DNA of 64,000 bases from Bradyrhizobiaceae bacterium (GTDB taxonomy: Bacteria > Pseudomonadota > Alphaproteobacteria > Rhizobiales > Xanthobacteraceae), in NCBI GenBank assembly GCA_947481685.1, contig CANKHA010000003.1:1-64000 (forward strand), written 5' to 3'. Positions 62,788 to 64,000 of this stretch are shown here, one piece after another. Numbering within the stretch: position 1 is the stretch's first letter; the number at the start of each line of letters is the position of its first letter. Under the pieces are notes generated by a model. That model searched no databases. It worked only from the letters and a program-made list of their open reading frames with translations, and was not told where the DNA came from. The position numbers and the translations under genes were made by a program.

Positions 62788-62956
62788 TACAACCGCGCCC
62801 GAATCCCATTTTCCTGAAATTCTACCATTAGCGAGAGGCCGGGGTCCCGGTTGGGAGGATGGCCAGAAACCTAGTCCTGAAGTCACGGGCCTAATTTTTT
62901 GAGTGCTCAAGGCGATGCGAGGGCGCCGCCCTCGCGCGCGCAAGCCTTCGTTTCGA
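62788..62956. other. Noncoding junction between the island remnant and the glycoside-hydrolase-like gene
   Basis: Contains AATTTTTTGAGTGCTCAA (62893-62910) with a TTGAG/CTCAA inverted repeat and a perfect 8-bp hairpin GCGAGGGC/GCCCTCGC at 62917-62935, just after the stop of the downstream minus-strand gene. That hairpin is a plausible terminator. No second copy of the tRNA-Arg 3' end was seen here. Confidence 0.5.
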
Positions 62957-64000
62957 TCAGTTGCCGCCGGCAGTCGTCGCCGGTTTCGGGCATTGCGACG
63001 AACCTGACTGCGGAAGCGCGGCAAGATTCGACGTTGCCGCCCCGGCAGGGTTCTTCTCGATCATCGCAGCCAGCTTTTTGAGCGTCCCGTTGGAGACAAA
63101 GGGAAAGCCACCGTAGTCCTGATAGAGCTCAATCGCGCTGGCGCCGTTCTTGACACTAAGCTTGATCGTCGCTTCGAGATTTTCCGGCGATGCGCACAGC
63201 GTCTGAAACTCGATCTCGGGGCCGAGGCTCTTCATGTACGCATAGATGGGCAGCAGGGGCTTGGGCGGGTTGCTGTCGAGGTCATGGTTGTCGAAGACAC
63301 AGCGCGCGCCGATCGCCTGGCGGCATGCCAGCATCACTTGTTCGGTGAAAGCGGCATCGCCGGGCCCCGGCGCGGGATTGAGGCGCAACGGGTTGACGGA
63401 CAGCACCAGCCGCGTCCGCTGCCACTGCGCGTAGTCGTTGACGGCCTGTGTCAGGCAAAACCGGTAAGGGGCAGGCTTGAAGCCCGCGGCCTGCAGCGGC
63501 TGCATCACGGTTGTCTCAGTAACCGGCACGAAGAACGGTTCGGCCGTGTAAGACATGCATGAGGTGATCGCGACCTCGCGGATCAGCGGCTCGTCGTCGT
63601 AACGCGCGGCAAGTTTGTCCTGCAGGTCTGCCCAGGCGCGCCGATAGTCCGGGCTCCAGAATCGGCCGACCGTCCGCGGCTTGCCATTGTGGACCGTGCT
63701 GATCGGCGGGCCGCCGATGCTCTTTGCCCAGTCCGGCGCCTCAAAGCCGCCCCAGATCCGCAGCTTTACCCCAAGCGGCTTCTGGGGATTGCGTCTGTTG
63801 TAGGCGCTGACCTGCGTGAGCGCGCGATCGATGACATTGTCATCGCCGATTTCCGCGCCCGGCGTCGGCTGGAGCTGGCTCCAGCTTGCGACGATGACGA
63901 TGCCGCCGAAAATTCCGGGCTTCTTGTTGAGCGGCACGAGCGTGTTGATCGGGTCGCCGCCCGCGCCGACGAAACGGTAAGCGCCCATGGAGACGAGACC
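62957..64000 (-). CDS. TIM-barrel glycoside-hydrolase-like protein, 5' end outside the window
   Basis: At least 343 residues from the ATG at 63988; the frame is open to the window edge, and no signal peptide is visible, so the true start probably lies beyond. The layout suggests a (beta/alpha)8 hydrolase-like barrel: IFGGIVIVASWSQLQP, NVIDRALTQVSAYNRR, LRIWGGFEAPDWAK, RFWSPDYRRAWADLQDKLAARYDDEP, EVAITSCMSYTAEPFF, and a C-terminal GASAIELYQDYGGFPF. Possible acid/base residues cannot be fixed without an alignment. G+C is back to core level. Confidence 0.7.
   Translation of the reverse strand, partial: GLVSMGAYRFVGAGGDPINTLVPLNKKPGIFGGIVIVASWSQLQPTPGAEIGDDNVIDRALTQVSAYNRRNPQKPLGVKLRIWGGFEAPDWAKSIGGPPISTVHNGKPRTVGRFWSPDYRRAWADLQDKLAARYDDEPLIREVAITSCMSYTAEPFFVPVTETTVMQPLQAAGFKPAPYRFCLTQAVNDYAQWQRTRLVLSVNPLRLNPAPGPGDAAFTEQVMLACRQAIGARCVFDNHDLDSNPPKPLLPIYAYMKSLGPEIEFQTLCASPENLEATIKLSVKNGASAIELYQDYGGFPFVSNGTLKKLAAMIEKNPAGAATSNLAALPQSGSSQCPKPATTAGGN

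Noticed and set aside
62788-62956. Attachment-site duplicate of the tRNA-Arg 3' end
   Set aside because: I looked for GGAGTTCGAATCTCTTCGGG or a close relative at the right edge of the accessory stretch and found none, so island borders are not proven.

Overview
The window is high-GC chromosomal DNA from an alphaproteobacterium of the Hyphomicrobiales (Rhizobiales). It most resembles the Bradyrhizobiaceae/Xanthobacteraceae group. The evidence is the gene orders (ffs-dnaX-ebfC-recR, rpmH-rnpA-yidC-engB-argB, dapD/dapE near fmt-truA, cycM divergent from kdsB-pheA), lineage families such as DUF2865, DUF1194 and DUF1036, a membrane-anchored CycM-type cytochrome, and several families of short palindromic repeats. 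Most of the window is ordinary core genome; the last 2.6 kb, after a tRNA-Arg gene, is accessory.

Layout. 0.1-15 kb: housekeeping genes (RidA, GIY-YIG protein, Na+/H+ antiporter, polA, acyltransferase, hrpB, phosphomannomutase, pheA, kdsB, cycM). 15-26 kb: a five-gene ABC peptide importer of the Yej type with two solute-binding proteins, facing an NlpC/P60 endopeptidase and an M17 aminopeptidase. This looks like import and trimming of cell-wall peptides. 26-39 kb: a Tad/Flp pilus locus. It holds tadD, tadC, tadB, cpaF, cpaE, cpaD, cpaC, cpaB, cpaA, two Flp pilin genes, and a second plus-strand cluster with a CpaC-N-domain protein and two TadE-like pseudopilins. 39-49 kb: Lrp regulator, HIT protein, SRP RNA, dnaX-ebfC-recR, ampG, rmuC, def-fmt-truA. 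49-61 kb: dapE, dapD, a coupled VWA/DUF1036/nucleotidase operon, argB, engB, yidC, rnpA, rpmH, and a type III polyketide synthase with its methyltransferase. 61.4-64 kb: tRNA-Arg(ACG), an AT-rich stretch with two tandem DnaA-box sequences, a truncated Mrr-type restriction gene, an unrecognised ORF with a possible HNH-like core, and a partial glycoside-hydrolase-like gene.

The most unusual features are: a palindromic repeat inserted in frame in polA, together with substitutions in two proofreading-exonuclease motifs; a ~100 bp composite repeat in inverted orientation around lrp-HIT-ffs; CtrA-like boxes beside the pilus genes; and the small remnant island at tRNA-Arg with an unidentified gene.
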